From contig QKIH01000090.1 of assembly GCA_003249645.1 (NCBI GenBank), positions 1 through 64,000 of the forward strand: DNA of 64,000 nucleotides, written 5' to 3'. Below the pieces are notes generated by a model. It was not told where the DNA came from. It made no database searches and saw nothing but the letters and a program-made list of their open reading frames with translations. Shown here piece by piece: positions 1-10,108 of the stretch. How positions within the stretch are numbered: the first letter of the stretch is position 1; the number at the start of each line of letters is the position of its first letter. This DNA is from Desulfobulbaceae bacterium. GTDB taxonomy: Bacteria; Desulfobacterota; Desulfobulbia; Desulfobulbales; Desulfocapsaceae. The translations under genes and the position numbers were made by a program.

Positions 1-270
1 GTCGATTCCATCTTCCATCCATGGAAAATACCCTTCAGGATTATTTTTTTCCCCTGGTACCTGCTTCCTGAAGATGGTACCATCGCCGCCGATACAAACT
101 ATTACCCCTTCGGCACCAGAATGCATGTTCCCGGTTACGGCTGGGGTGTGGTTGAAGACCGCGGCGGGGCCATTAAAGGACCGAACCGTATAGACCTCTA
201 TTTTGATTCACACAGTGACGCACTCATCTGGGGAAGAAGAAAAGTTGCCGTCGAAATCCATTATCCATAA
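1..270 (+). CDS. 3D-domain protein, C-terminal part (truncated by window start)
   Basis: Frame 1 open from base 1 to TAA at 268-270; translation ...[56 protein letters not shown] is typical of 3D (MltA C-terminal-like) domains. Confidence 0.8.
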   Translation, partial: VDSIFHPWKIPFRIIFFPWYLLPEDGTIAADTNYYPFGTRMHVPGYGWGVVEDRGGAIKGPNRIDLYFDSHSDALIWGRRKVAVEIHYP

Positions 271-314
271 CCGTCTGTTTAACCCTACTTTTAATCGACT
301 ACGCTAATAAATAT

Positions 315-1637
315 ATGACGCATACACCACAAATAACCGTTATCGGGGCAGGTCTCGCCGGCTGTGAAGCTGCTTTTCAGGCAGCGGAGCGCGGCGTTAA
401 GGTCACCCTTTACGATATGAAACCGCAGCAGTTCAGCCCTGCCCATTCATCCGAGAACCTTGCTGAGCTGGTCTGCTCAAATTCACTCCGCTCTGATGCG
501 CCTGATTCAGCAGTCGGTCTCTTAAAAGAAGAGATGCGCCAGCTGGGTTCACTGCTAATGCGTATTGCTGAAAAAACCCGCGTTCCTGCCGGCAAGGCTC
601 TTGCCGTTGACCGGGAATTGTTTGCTCATGAGATCACTGCTATTATCTCATCTCATCCGAATATTGATCTTATTCGTCAGGAGGTTACAGCAATCCCTGC
701 ACAAACTGATCATCCGGTCATTCTTGCCACCGGCCCACTAACCTCGGACAGCCTGGCGGAATCACTTGCCGAACTGACCGGTAAGGATCGTCTTGCTTTC
801 TATGATGCCATTGCCCCCATAGTGTATGGTGACAGTCTCAACATGGATATCGTCTTCCGCAAGTCACGCTGGGATGACGGCCCCGGAGACTACCTCAACT
901 GCCCGATGGATCAGGAGCAGTATCTGCACTTTATTGATGAGCTGAGCAAGGCGAACTATGTGCCGGCCAAGGACTTTGAAGACCCGAAATATTTTGAAGG
1001 ATGCCTGCCGATTGAAGTGATGTGCGGCCGCGGCGTGGACACCCTGCGTTACGGACCAATGAAGCCGGTCGGACTCGCCGACCCGAGAACCGGGGAAGAG
1101 GCCTACGCCGTTGTCCAGCTGAGAATGGAAAACAAGGAAGGTACGCTCTATAACCTTGTCGGCTTCCAGACCAAGCTTACCTACCCGGAGCAGAAAAGAA
1201 TTTTCACCATGATCCCTGGTCTTGAACAGTGTGAATTTGCCCGCCTCGGTTCGATTCACCGCAACACCTTTATCTGTGCACCCGAACTGCTCCAGCCGAC
1301 CCTGCAGACCATCGTACGACCTGATCTGTTCATTGCCGGCCAGCTTTCAGGTGTTGAGGGCTATGTAGAATCAATGGCCATGGGCATTTTGGCCGGTATA
1401 AATGCGGCCAGAATTGCGCTCGGAGAAACACCGACCAGAGCACCGAAACACACCGCCTTCGGCGCACTCATTCATCATTTGACTGATACAGACCCCAAGC
1501 ACTTTCAGCCGTCAAATGTCAATTTCGGACTGTTTCCGGAGTGGGAGAAAAAAGTGCGCAAAAAATTCAGAGGGGAAAAACGGGCGGAACTTTCTGCTGA
1601 AGCCATGATCGTATGGAAGAAAGAGCTGCAAATGTAA
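315..1637 (+). CDS. trmFO: Methylenetetrahydrofolate--tRNA-(uracil-5-)-methyltransferase TrmFO
   Basis: [32 protein letters not shown]-terminus; full-length family resemblance, 440 aa. Confidence 0.95.
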   Translation: MTHTPQITVIGAGLAGCEAAFQAAERGVKVTLYDMKPQQFSPAHSSENLAELVCSNSLRSDAPDSAVGLLKEEMRQLGSLLMRIAEKTRVPAGKALAVDRELFAHEITAIISSHPNIDLIRQEVTAIPAQTDHPVILATGPLTSDSLAESLAELTGKDRLAFYDAIAPIVYGDSLNMDIVFRKSRWDDGPGDYLNCPMDQEQYLHFIDELSKANYVPAKDFEDPKYFEGCLPIEVMCGRGVDTLRYGPMKPVGLADPRTGEEAYAVVQLRMENKEGTLYNLVGFQTKLTYPEQKRIFTMIPGLEQCEFARLGSIHRNTFICAPELLQPTLQTIVRPDLFIAGQLSGVEGYVESMAMGILAGINAARIALGETPTRAPKHTAFGALIHHLTDTDPKHFQPSNVNFGLFPEWEKKVRKKFRGEKRAELSAEAMIVWKKELQM

Positions 1638-1654
1638 TAGCAGAAATTGCGTGG

Positions 1655-1682
1655 CGGCAGGAAATAATGCGTTCTCCTGCCG
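1655..1682 (+). terminator. Hairpin after trmFO, no strong U-tract
   Basis: CGGCAGGA-N12-TCCTGCCG inverted repeat 18 nt after stop. Confidence 0.35.
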
Positions 1683-1774
1683 TCCGTGGTATGATCTGCC
1701 GGTAATTAACCGCTGAAGTTTGCGGACACAAGGAGTATGCCCTGCGGCAATTTAACATAAGCAATTGAAGTATC

Positions 1775-2560
1775 TTGAATAAAATGAATATCCGCTGTTT
1801 GCTGGTAGATGACGAAAAACCCGCCAGGGATGAATTACGATATCTGCTCTCATCCTATAATGATATTGACATAATAGCAGATACCCACTCCGCCTCCCGG
1901 GCCTGTACACTCATCAGGGAGGAACGTCCGGATCTGGTCTTCCTTGACATCCAGATGCCGGGCAGCAACGGTTTTGATGTTATTGACAAACTTTCAGATC
2001 TGCCCAAAATGCCTCTGTTCGTCTTTGTTACCGCTTTTGACAGTCACGCGGTCAGAGCCTTTGAAAAAAGTGCTCTTGATTATATTCTCAAACCTCTTTC
2101 TTCAAAACGGCTTGACCAGACAATCGAGAGGGTAAGGAAAATTCTGGCGACAAACAACCCTGATTCAATCAACCAGAGCCTGCAAAATCTCATCAACCAG
2201 ATTCATCACCGTGACGAGAAGAAAGTGAAGATTTCCGCAGAGTGTTCGGGACGTATTCACCTGCTTTCTCCTGAAGAGATTGTCTACTGCTCACCGGAGG
2301 AAAACGAAATCATCATCCATACCCGTACGAAAAAATGTTCCTTATACGGTATCAACACCATGGAAAAGCTTGCCGCCCGCCTCAACAGCTGCTCGTTCTT
2401 CCGCATTCATCGCTCGGCACTGATCAATCTTGATCATATCAAGGAATTCAGCCCCTGGATGAACGGAAAGTACCGTCTGGTAATGAATGACAGTGACGGC
2501 ACCGAACTGACGGTAAGCAGGACACGGGTAAAGGATTTCAAACAGCAACTGGGTATCTGA
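1775..2560 (+). CDS. LytTR-family response regulator
   Basis: REC domain (LLVDDEKPARDELRYLL, DLVFLDIQMPGSNG) plus LytTR output domain (FFRIHRSALINLDHIKEF). Confidence 0.93.
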   Translation: MNKMNIRCLLVDDEKPARDELRYLLSSYNDIDIIADTHSASRACTLIREERPDLVFLDIQMPGSNGFDVIDKLSDLPKMPLFVFVTAFDSHAVRAFEKSALDYILKPLSSKRLDQTIERVRKILATNNPDSINQSLQNLINQIHHRDEKKVKISAECSGRIHLLSPEEIVYCSPEENEIIIHTRTKKCSLYGINTMEKLAARLNSCSFFRIHRSALINLDHIKEFSPWMNGKYRLVMNDSDGTELTVSRTRVKDFKQQLGI

Positions 2561-2565
2561 TCATT

Positions 2566-4311
2566 ATGTCCATTACACAACTTGCCACCCTTTTATTCCA
2601 GCATGTCGGTCTGCTTATAGCAGGAGCGTTTATTCTCCTGACTCTCTCACCTGTTCAGGAACTCAATTTCCGCCAGCAGTCCGTTATCAACCGGATATTT
2701 CTGGTTCTTTTCTTTGGTTTTTTCGGCGTTCTGGGAACGTACAGCGGCAATGCGATATTTGATTCCATCGCCAATCTGCGCGCAATGGCTGTTATTCCTG
2801 CAGGTCTGTTCGGTGGACCTATCGTCGGATTTGGTGCCGGTATTATCGCCGGCGGTCACAGATTTTTCATTGACCCATGGGGATTCAGTTCCGTTTCCTG
2901 CGCTGTTGCCACCATCATCGAAGGGGTGGGAGCCGGTTACATACACCATTATTACAAGGAAAAGAGTATGGACTGGCGCTTTGTCCTGCTCATCACCTTT
3001 ATCGGGGAATTTCTCCACATGGGACTTGTCCTGCTTTTTTCCCGGCCGTTTGATCAGGCTGCCGAGCTGGTCAAGGTCATCGCCTTCCCCATGATCGCCG
3101 GGAATATGCTTGGCGCTGCTCTTTTTATTCACATCCTCAAGACCCTCTATGAGTTCAGGGAGAGAAAAGAGAGCGTCCAGGCACAGCGTATTTTTGACAT
3201 TGCCAACAGCACAGTGCGTCATCTGCGTGACGGGCTTAATATGGAAAGCGCCCAGGCGACTGCCAGGATCATCCAGCAGCGCATGGACGTTGTTGCTGTT
3301 GCTATCACCGATACAGCCAATGTCCTTGCCCACGTCGGCCTTGGTGACGACCATCACCTGCCGGGAAAACCGCTACGCACCGAATCAACCAGGCAGGTCA
3401 TCGACAAAGGGATACCGATCTTTCACAAGAAGAAAAGCCTTATCGGCTGTAACCACCCGTCCTGCCCGTTTTATTCGGCTATTATTGTCCCGCTCAGGAA
3501 AGGGACAAAGATAGTCGGCACCCTGAAATTCTACGGCACAAAAGAGAAGGAACTGAACAACATTCAGCTCGAAATTGCCAAAGGCCTGACCGATCTGTTT
3601 TCTTTACAACTTGAGCTCGAAGACATCCAGATAAAAGACCGGCTGCTGTCCCATGCAGAAATCCGGCATCTTCAGGCCCAGATCAACCCGCATTTTCTCT
3701 TCAATTCTCTCAATACCATTGCGTCATTTTGCCGAACAGCACCGACTAAAGCCCGTGAGCTGATACTCGATCTGTCCCTGTACATGAGAAAAAACCTCGA
3801 TTCTTCGCGGGGCTTTATCCGGCTGGAAGAAGAACTTGAACAGGTCAACTCCTATCTCACCATCGAAAAGGCCCGCTTCGGAGACCGCATCAGGGTATCT
3901 CTCAATATTGAACCGGGCTGTGAAGATTGGCCTATTCCACCGCTTATTATTCAACCGCTGATTGAAAATGCCATCAGACACGGCATCAGCGTAAAGGAAG
4001 ATGGCGGAACAGTTACGCTGACAGCCAAACAAAGAGACAGTTTGCTGGAAGTCACAGTCGAAGATGACGGGGCAGGTATGCGCGGGGAAGTTCTAAAATC
4101 CCTTCTTGCCCGTAACCTCATCGAATCGCCGGTTGAGGGCATCGGTCTGAGAAACTCCAACCAGCGCCTGGTGCAGATTTACGGTCCGGAATATTTTATG
4201 AATATCGTCAGCCGTGAGAACCAGGGTACCAGAATATTTTTTCGCATTCCTCCCCTTCAAAATGTCCCCGGCCTCAACTTTCATGCTAAACCAGTAGAAC
4301 AGGTATATTAA
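2566..4311 (+). CDS. LytS-type sensor histidine kinase (5TM-LYT, GAF, His_kinase, HATPase)
   Basis: Multi-TM N-terminus, LQAQINPHFLFNSLNTIASFCR His-kinase motif, IQPLIENAIRHG and GIGLRNSNQRL ATPase motifs; 5 bp after the regulator. Confidence 0.93.
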   Translation: MSITQLATLLFQHVGLLIAGAFILLTLSPVQELNFRQQSVINRIFLVLFFGFFGVLGTYSGNAIFDSIANLRAMAVIPAGLFGGPIVGFGAGIIAGGHRFFIDPWGFSSVSCAVATIIEGVGAGYIHHYYKEKSMDWRFVLLITFIGEFLHMGLVLLFSRPFDQAAELVKVIAFPMIAGNMLGAALFIHILKTLYEFRERKESVQAQRIFDIANSTVRHLRDGLNMESAQATARIIQQRMDVVAVAITDTANVLAHVGLGDDHHLPGKPLRTESTRQVIDKGIPIFHKKKSLIGCNHPSCPFYSAIIVPLRKGTKIVGTLKFYGTKEKELNNIQLEIAKGLTDLFSLQLELEDIQIKDRLLSHAEIRHLQAQINPHFLFNSLNTIASFCRTAPTKARELILDLSLYMRKNLDSSRGFIRLEEELEQVNSYLTIEKARFGDRIRVSLNIEPGCEDWPIPPLIIQPLIENAIRHGISVKEDGGTVTLTAKQRDSLLEVTVEDDGAGMRGEVLKSLLARNLIESPVEGIGLRNSNQRLVQIYGPEYFMNIVSRENQGTRIFFRIPPLQNVPGLNFHAKPVEQVY

Positions 4312-4419
4312 TTATCATATTTTCCATTAACATGTTCCGGTGAAAACGGATGCCGCTCTGCAGTACTGGATGTAACCTGCGTTAATTCCGATAAACTTTG
4401 CTCTTTTCAGCCTCGCATA

Positions 4420-4451
4420 ACGACAGTTCAACCATAAAAAACGACGTTTCA
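4420..4451 (+). promoter_or_regulatory. Candidate LytTR direct-repeat operator upstream of cstA-like gene
   Basis: ACGACAGTTCA (4420-4430) and ACGACGTTTCA (4441-4451), period 21 bp. Confidence 0.55.
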
Positions 4452-4461
4452 TTGTCTTCCC

Positions 4462-4490
4462 TTGTCTGCTGATTCCGGCAAAGCTAGGAT
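4462..4490 (+). promoter_or_regulatory. Candidate sigma70-type promoter for cstA-like gene
   Basis: TTGTCT-N17-TAGGAT, immediately downstream of the direct repeat. Confidence 0.45.
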
Positions 4491-4546
4491 TGTGCCCGGA
4501 GTATGACTATTGCGTTACTGAAATTTTAGTAAACAGGAGGAAAATA

Positions 4547-6007
4547 ATGGGATTTTTTTTTGGCTGCGTAGCTCTCTTGCTCATCGGGTATTTTACCTAT
4601 GGCGTCTTTGTGGAAAAGGTGTTCGGCATTGAACCTGCGCGAAAAACACCTTGTCTGACCAAGCAGGATGGAGTGGATTACATCTCCATGCCAACCTGGA
4701 AGGTCTTCTTTATCCAGCTTCTTGATATTGCTGGACTCGGCCCGATCTTCGGACCAATCTTGGCGGCCCTCTACGGCCCGTCCGCCCTGCTCTGGATTGT
4801 TATCGGCTGCATTTTTGCCGGTGCTGTTCATGACTACTTCAGCGGCATGCTCTCCGTTCGAAGCGGCGGCAAATCGATTCCGGAAGTGGTCGGCGATATC
4901 ATGGGAATGCCGGCTCGCCAGATTCTTCGAATCTTTTCAGTCATTCTGCTGATGCTGGTTGGTGTCGTTTTTATTCTTGGACCTGCAAAACTTCTCAACT
5001 CACTGACCGGAATCAACCTCCAGCTGCTTATCGGCTGTATTTTTGCCTACTATTTTTTAGCCACTGTACTGCCGATTGACAAGATTATCGGTCGTCTCTA
5101 TCCGATATTCGGCGCACTGCTTCTTTTCATGACCTTCGGCGTCATGGGAGGCCTGATCTATCATGGCTATACTATTCTGCCGAACCTTGATTTCACCGTT
5201 AATACCCATCCAGGTGACAAACCGATCTGGCCACTTCTTTTCATCACCCTGTCATGTGGTGCAATTAGCGGTTTTCATTCTACCCAGTCCCCTCTTATGG
5301 CACGCTGTATCAAGTCTGAGAGCCACGGACGAAGCGTATTCTACGGCTCAATGATCATTGAAGGTATAATCGCACTTGTCTGGGCAACCGTCGGTCTGAG
5401 CTTTTATCATGGAGCAGGAGATCTGAGCGGCGTTATAACCAGCGGCTCCCCTGCAGCAGTAGTCAATCAGGCCTGTAATACTCTTCTTGGTCCTGTAGGC
5501 GGTTTCCTCGCTGTTCTCGGTGTTATCATCCTGCCTATTTCCAGTGGTGACACCGCTTTTCGTTCAACCCGCCTGATCATTGCAGAAACATTCAAACAAG
5601 ACCAGTCCGGCGTTGCCAAAAGACTGTATATTGCCATTCCGCTCTTCATCATTGCTTTTCTGATTTCACAGGTTGATTTCAATATCATCTGGAGATATTT
5701 CGGCTGGTCAAACCAGATGCTCTCCATGCTCGTCTTATGGAGTGCCGCCATCTATCTTGCGAAGAAAGGTAAACTGCACTGGATCTGTTCTATCCCTGCC
5801 GTTTTCATGACAGCAGTGGACGCGGCTTTCATCCTGCAGGCCCCGATAGGTTTCAACCTGGCGCCGTATCCATCTAATATCGCCAGTGTTGTAATCGCTC
5901 TAGTCGCTTTTGTTGTATTCTTCATTTACACAAGAAAAGGAAGCGAACCTGTTGCCTATTTCTGGCAGCCGGAACTCTGTCCGCAGGAAGTAGAGGCTGA
6001 CGACTAA
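4547..6007 (+). CDS. CstA/BtsT-family transporter (carbon starvation protein A family; pyruvate/peptide uptake)
   Basis: Poly-TM CstA-like protein (GLGPIFGPILAALYGP, GAISGFHSTQSPLMARCI, SSGDTAFRSTRLIIAE). ATG at 4547 preceded by AGGAGG; ORF-track start 4490 lies in the putative -10. Confidence 0.9.
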   Translation: MGFFFGCVALLLIGYFTYGVFVEKVFGIEPARKTPCLTKQDGVDYISMPTWKVFFIQLLDIAGLGPIFGPILAALYGPSALLWIVIGCIFAGAVHDYFSGMLSVRSGGKSIPEVVGDIMGMPARQILRIFSVILLMLVGVVFILGPAKLLNSLTGINLQLLIGCIFAYYFLATVLPIDKIIGRLYPIFGALLLFMTFGVMGGLIYHGYTILPNLDFTVNTHPGDKPIWPLLFITLSCGAISGFHSTQSPLMARCIKSESHGRSVFYGSMIIEGIIALVWATVGLSFYHGAGDLSGVITSGSPAAVVNQACNTLLGPVGGFLAVLGVIILPISSGDTAFRSTRLIIAETFKQDQSGVAKRLYIAIPLFIIAFLISQVDFNIIWRYFGWSNQMLSMLVLWSAAIYLAKKGKLHWICSIPAVFMTAVDAAFILQAPIGFNLAPYPSNIASVVIALVAFVVFFIYTRKGSEPVAYFWQPELCPQEVEADD

Positions 6008-6039
6008 ATCAACAGAGTACAGTTAAACTGCAGCTGTTT

Positions 6040-6083
6040 AATTTCCCCGGTCAGACTTGTGTCCTGACCGGGGAAATTTTTTT
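6040..6083 (+). terminator. Rho-independent terminator after cstA-like gene
   Basis: AATTTCCCCGGTCAG-N9-CTGACCGGGGAAATT followed by T-run. Confidence 0.92.
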
Positions 6084-6429
6084 ATAACCAATACTCCCGG
6101 AATAAAATCACTTTCTCCCGGTTTTTCATTGCCATCATCTGCAGCATCTCTTTTTCACTCAAGATCCTTCGTTACACTTTTGGAGAACAATCCACAATAC
6201 AGCTGAAATAAACGACCAGCTGCGTCAGCATGACGGCAAGAAGTTTGGAAAAATAAACAAGAGGAACTCCCGACAGGAGCAATAAGGACAGGGTGTTCAA
6301 ATGAGGTAAGGATGATACCAATCGGGCAATGCGCTATTCAGCAAAAGCTCTCCCCTGCCAGCCTACCTCCTGCGGATTCACCTGTAACTGTTGCAGGCAA
6401 AACTCCGCAGGGAAAAGAACCTAAACCAT

Positions 6430-7404
6430 TTATGATTCTCTGTTGCCAGCCAGCGAGAGATAGCGTTGAATCAGGATAAAACAGAATAGCAGCACGCCGA
6501 TAACAATCTTAGTCCACCATGAACTGAGTGTTCCCTGGAAAGTGATAAAGGTCTGGATTAAGCCGAGAATCAACACACCTATCAGGCTTCCCTGAACCAA
6601 TCCGGCGCCTCCGGTAAGCAGGGTGCCGCCGATAACTACCGCTGCGATTACATCAAGTTCAAGTCCGACACAGGCCAGAGGATAACCGGAACATGTATAG
6701 AGCGAGTAGACAATGCCTGCCAGAGCACTCATGGTACCGCTGAAGGTGTAAATCAGAACCTTGGTCCGGCCAATGGGAAGTCCCATAAGAATAGCCGACT
6801 GTTCACTGCTGCCGATGGCATAGGTGTTTCTGCCGAACCTGGTAAACTGCTGGAGATAGATGCCAACCATGACAATAACAAGAAATATAATGGCAATAAC
6901 CGGCAGCCAGGTTCTGAAGCCCAGCGGAATACCGAAATCGATAATTTTATCGACAAAGGGATGCTTGATCGGAATGGAGTTGAGACTGATCAGAAACGCC
7001 AGTCCACGGGCAAGAAACATCCCAACCAGAGTTACCAGAAAGGGCGGCAGCTCGAAAAAATGAATCAATGCCCCCATAACCGAACCAATCAAGGCACCCA
7101 AGGCAAGACAAAGAGCAAAGGCCAGCATCGGGTGCACCCCGTAATCCTGCATCAGTTTTGCTGACAGAACGCCCACAAGAGCAACGACCGAACCAACGGA
7201 AAGGTCGATACCGCCTGAGATAATGACGAAGGTCATGCTGACAGCCAAAACACCGATAAACGCATTATCGATGAACAGGTTGACGAAGACACGCAGCGAG
7301 AAAAAGTTGTCATACATCAGCGACCCTGCCAGATATATCAGGAAAAAGACACTGATTGTGGCAAGGAAGGGAATATTCTTCCGTTTGATCTGTAACAATT
7401 TCAT
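6430..7404 (-). CDS. yjfF: Sugar ABC transporter permease, YjfF type
   Basis: BPD_transp_2/RbsC-like; SGGIDLSVGSVVALVGVLSAKL; last gene of a ytfQRT-yjfF-ordered set. Confidence 0.85.
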   Translation of the reverse strand: MKLLQIKRKNIPFLATISVFFLIYLAGSLMYDNFFSLRVFVNLFIDNAFIGVLAVSMTFVIISGGIDLSVGSVVALVGVLSAKLMQDYGVHPMLAFALCLALGALIGSVMGALIHFFELPPFLVTLVGMFLARGLAFLISLNSIPIKHPFVDKIIDFGIPLGFRTWLPVIAIIFLVIVMVGIYLQQFTRFGRNTYAIGSSEQSAILMGLPIGRTKVLIYTFSGTMSALAGIVYSLYTCSGYPLACVGLELDVIAAVVIGGTLLTGGAGLVQGSLIGVLILGLIQTFITFQGTLSSWWTKIVIGVLLFCFILIQRYLSLAGNRES

Positions 7405-8444
7405 GCTTTAGTCCTCCTGCTTGCCACCATGACGGAGAAAACGTTTCTGAATTTTTCTGACTGGATAAGAGCCACGGCAATAATAACCACCGCCTTGAAT
7501 ACCAGCGTTACCTCAGGAGCGATCCCCCGGGTAAGGATGGTCGTTGTCAGACTCTGGATAATCAGCGTACCGATAATTGATCCCAGCAGGGTAAACCTGC
7601 CGCCCCAGAGAGTCCCGCCGATGATGACGGCGGCGATGGCATCAAGTTCAAGAAAAAGACCGGCATTATTGGCATCTGCTGCCTTGATATCGGCACAGAC
7701 AACCAAGCCTGCAATCCCTGCACATAATCCGGAAAACATGTAGACCGCAAGTTTTATCTGCTTCTCCCGTACCCCCATGAAACGGCTGGCTACGGCATTG
7801 GCACCAATGGCCTCAATAAAGAGACCGAGACCGGTTTTACGCGTCAGCAGGTAGGTAAGAATAAAGATCAGCACCACCATCACAATCGGGAACGGAAAGC
7901 CGAGAAAAAAACCGGAGCCGATATACTGAAAAGGCTCGTGAATAAAGACAACTATCTGTCCCTGGGTAATCAGCTGGGCAATACCGCGGCCTGCGACCAT
8001 CAGGATAAGAGTGGCAATAATCGGCTGAATGCCGACAAAGGCCACCAGAATACCGTTCCATAGCCCGCACAGCACGGAGAGGGCCAGAGGTATTCCTATC
8101 ACCAGATAAAGGGGCTGTATCTCGCCGTATTCAAGCACGCCTTTCACGTAATCCGGCCGGATAACAGTTGCTGCAACCGCACCAGAAATTGCCATAACCG
8201 CACCGACTGAAAGATCAATACCGCCGGTGGCAAAGACAAGGGTCATACCGATAGCCAGCAGCATAACCGGCGCAGCCCTGTTGATGATATCGATCAACGA
8301 ACCGAAAAAGTGGCCGTCTTTAATCTCTATTTCAAAGAAACCCGGCGTAAAAAACAGGTTAAAAAGCAAAATACCGGCAAGTGCAGCCAGCGGCCAGAGC
8401 AAACGCTGAAAATTCGGGTTCTGAATGTCGGGGAGTATCTTCAT
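7401..8444 (-). CDS. ytfT: Sugar ABC transporter permease, YtfT type
   Basis: ATGGIDLSVGAVMAISGAVAA, ELDAIAAVIIGGTLWGGRFTLLGSIIGTLI; overlaps yjfF by 4 bp. Confidence 0.85.
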   Translation of the reverse strand: MKILPDIQNPNFQRLLWPLAALAGILLFNLFFTPGFFEIEIKDGHFFGSLIDIINRAAPVMLLAIGMTLVFATGGIDLSVGAVMAISGAVAATVIRPDYVKGVLEYGEIQPLYLVIGIPLALSVLCGLWNGILVAFVGIQPIIATLILMVAGRGIAQLITQGQIVVFIHEPFQYIGSGFFLGFPFPIVMVVLIFILTYLLTRKTGLGLFIEAIGANAVASRFMGVREKQIKLAVYMFSGLCAGIAGLVVCADIKAADANNAGLFLELDAIAAVIIGGTLWGGRFTLLGSIIGTLIIQSLTTTILTRGIAPEVTLVFKAVVIIAVALIQSEKFRNVFSVMVASRRTKA

Positions 8445-9967
8445 TGGACAGCTTCCTTTTCTGCGATGACCCGCATGATATTTCCTACTTCCATTTCTTC
8501 TCCGTTCAATTCACCAATGATGTTGCGATCACGCAGCACTGCTATTTTGTCGCTGCAGGTAACAACCTCTTCAAGTTCGGAACTGATAAAAAGAATGGCC
8601 ATACCTTCATCACGTAATTGCAGAATCAGTTTTTCAATCTCGCTTTTTGCCCCGACATCAATACCTCTTGTCGGTTCGTCAAGAATGAGAAAGACCGGAT
8701 CTGTAGCAAGCCAGCGGGCAATAATCACCTTCTGTTGATTACCACCGCTTAAATTTTTAACACTCTGATTACGGCTCGGAGTTTTAATCTGCAGCAACTC
8801 AATGTATTTATCAGCAAGCTCTTCCTGCTGTTTCGGACTCAACGGTTTCAGAACACCTGTTCTGGCCTGCAGGGCAAGGATGATATTTTCCCTGACACTG
8901 AGTTCGGTAATAAGCCCCTCGACTTTTCTGTCTTCAGGACAGAATGCGAAGTTCTGATCTATGGCTTTTTTCGGTGAAGAGATGGCAATTTCATGACCAT
9001 CTAAAAACAGACTGCCGCCACTATGTTTATCTATACCGAATAGAAGACGTGCCGTTTCCGTTCTTCCGGAGCCGAGCAGACCGGCAAGCCCCATGACTTC
9101 GCCCCGCCGAATCTCCAGGGAAAATGGATTCATAGCTCCTTTTTTCTGAAGATTCTCGACCCTTAAAAAGTCATCGGAGTCGGAAGCTTTTTTCTTTGTT
9201 TTCAGCTCCTTCTGCTGCTCCAGAGTAAATTCGTCCAGATTTTTTCCCAGCATATGGGCAATCAGCTCAAGTCTCGGCAGTTTTGCAGTCTCATACTCAC
9301 CGATGAACTTGCCGTTTCTCAATACCGTAATCCTGTCGGTTATTTCATATACCTGATCGAGAAAGTGGGTGACAAAAAGTATCCCGATGCCGTCATTTTT
9401 CAGTTTGCGGATAACCTTGAAGAGCTGTTTGACCTCTGCCAGATCAAGGCTTGAAGTCGGCTCATCGAGAATCAGTACCCTGGCGGAAAGATTCAAGGCC
9501 CTGATTATGGCAATCAGCTGCTGAATGGCCATGGAATAGGATGAAACCGGCTCGGTCACATCAATATCCAGATCAAGCTTTCTGATATCATTTTCCGCAT
9601 CCTGGTAGATTTTTTTCCAGTCAATACGGCCGAATTTTTTCGGTTCTCTACCGATATAGATATTTTCAGCAACAGAAAGGTCAGGAATCAGATTGACTTC
9701 CTGGTAAAGAGTTGAAATACCGGCATTGTTTGCCTCCTGCGGCCGGCTAGCATGGAACGGCTTAGACTCCAGAAGGATCTCTCCACCATCACGCTGATAC
9801 AGCCCGGTGAGAACTTTGATCAGGGTGGATTTACCGGCTCCGTTCTCCCCCATCAACCCGTGAACCTCTCCTTTACGGAGGGTAAAATTAACCGAATCCA
9901 GTGCTTTGACACCCGGAAAGGTCTTGCTCAGGTTGCGAATTTCAATAAGAGCGTCTGTGTTACTCAT
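8441..9967 (-). CDS. ytfR: Sugar ABC transporter ATP-binding protein, YtfR type
   Basis: Two ABC cassettes; [54 protein letters not shown]. Confidence 0.88.
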   Translation of the reverse strand: MSNTDALIEIRNLSKTFPGVKALDSVNFTLRKGEVHGLMGENGAGKSTLIKVLTGLYQRDGGEILLESKPFHASRPQEANNAGISTLYQEVNLIPDLSVAENIYIGREPKKFGRIDWKKIYQDAENDIRKLDLDIDVTEPVSSYSMAIQQLIAIIRALNLSARVLILDEPTSSLDLAEVKQLFKVIRKLKNDGIGILFVTHFLDQVYEITDRITVLRNGKFIGEYETAKLPRLELIAHMLGKNLDEFTLEQQKELKTKKKASDSDDFLRVENLQKKGAMNPFSLEIRRGEVMGLAGLLGSGRTETARLLFGIDKHSGGSLFLDGHEIAISSPKKAIDQNFAFCPEDRKVEGLITELSVRENIILALQARTGVLKPLSPKQQEELADKYIELLQIKTPSRNQSVKNLSGGNQQKVIIARWLATDPVFLILDEPTRGIDVGAKSEIEKLILQLRDEGMAILFISSELEEVVTCSDKIAVLRDRNIIGELNGEEMEVGNIMRVIAEKEAVQ

Positions 9968-10070
9968 GCCCGTCCCCAGCAGTTATACAATATTCCTGTG
10001 AGTCAGCCAGAGGCGATTTGCGGCAGAGGCAGCTGCCTTTGCCGCTCTCCCCGTACTGACAGTGCAGTAG

Positions 10071-10100
10071 AAAAAGCAGGAGAGAAAAATCCCTCCTGCT
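10071..10100 (-). terminator. Terminator/attenuator after ytfQ
   Basis: Minus strand AGCAGGAG-N10-CTCCTGCT followed by TTTTC. Confidence 0.75.
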
Positions 10101-10108
10101 CTGTTATC

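Noticed and set aside
2647-3357. 236-aa minus-strand ORF
   Set aside because: Antisense to the LytS-type kinase gene; no recognisable domain.
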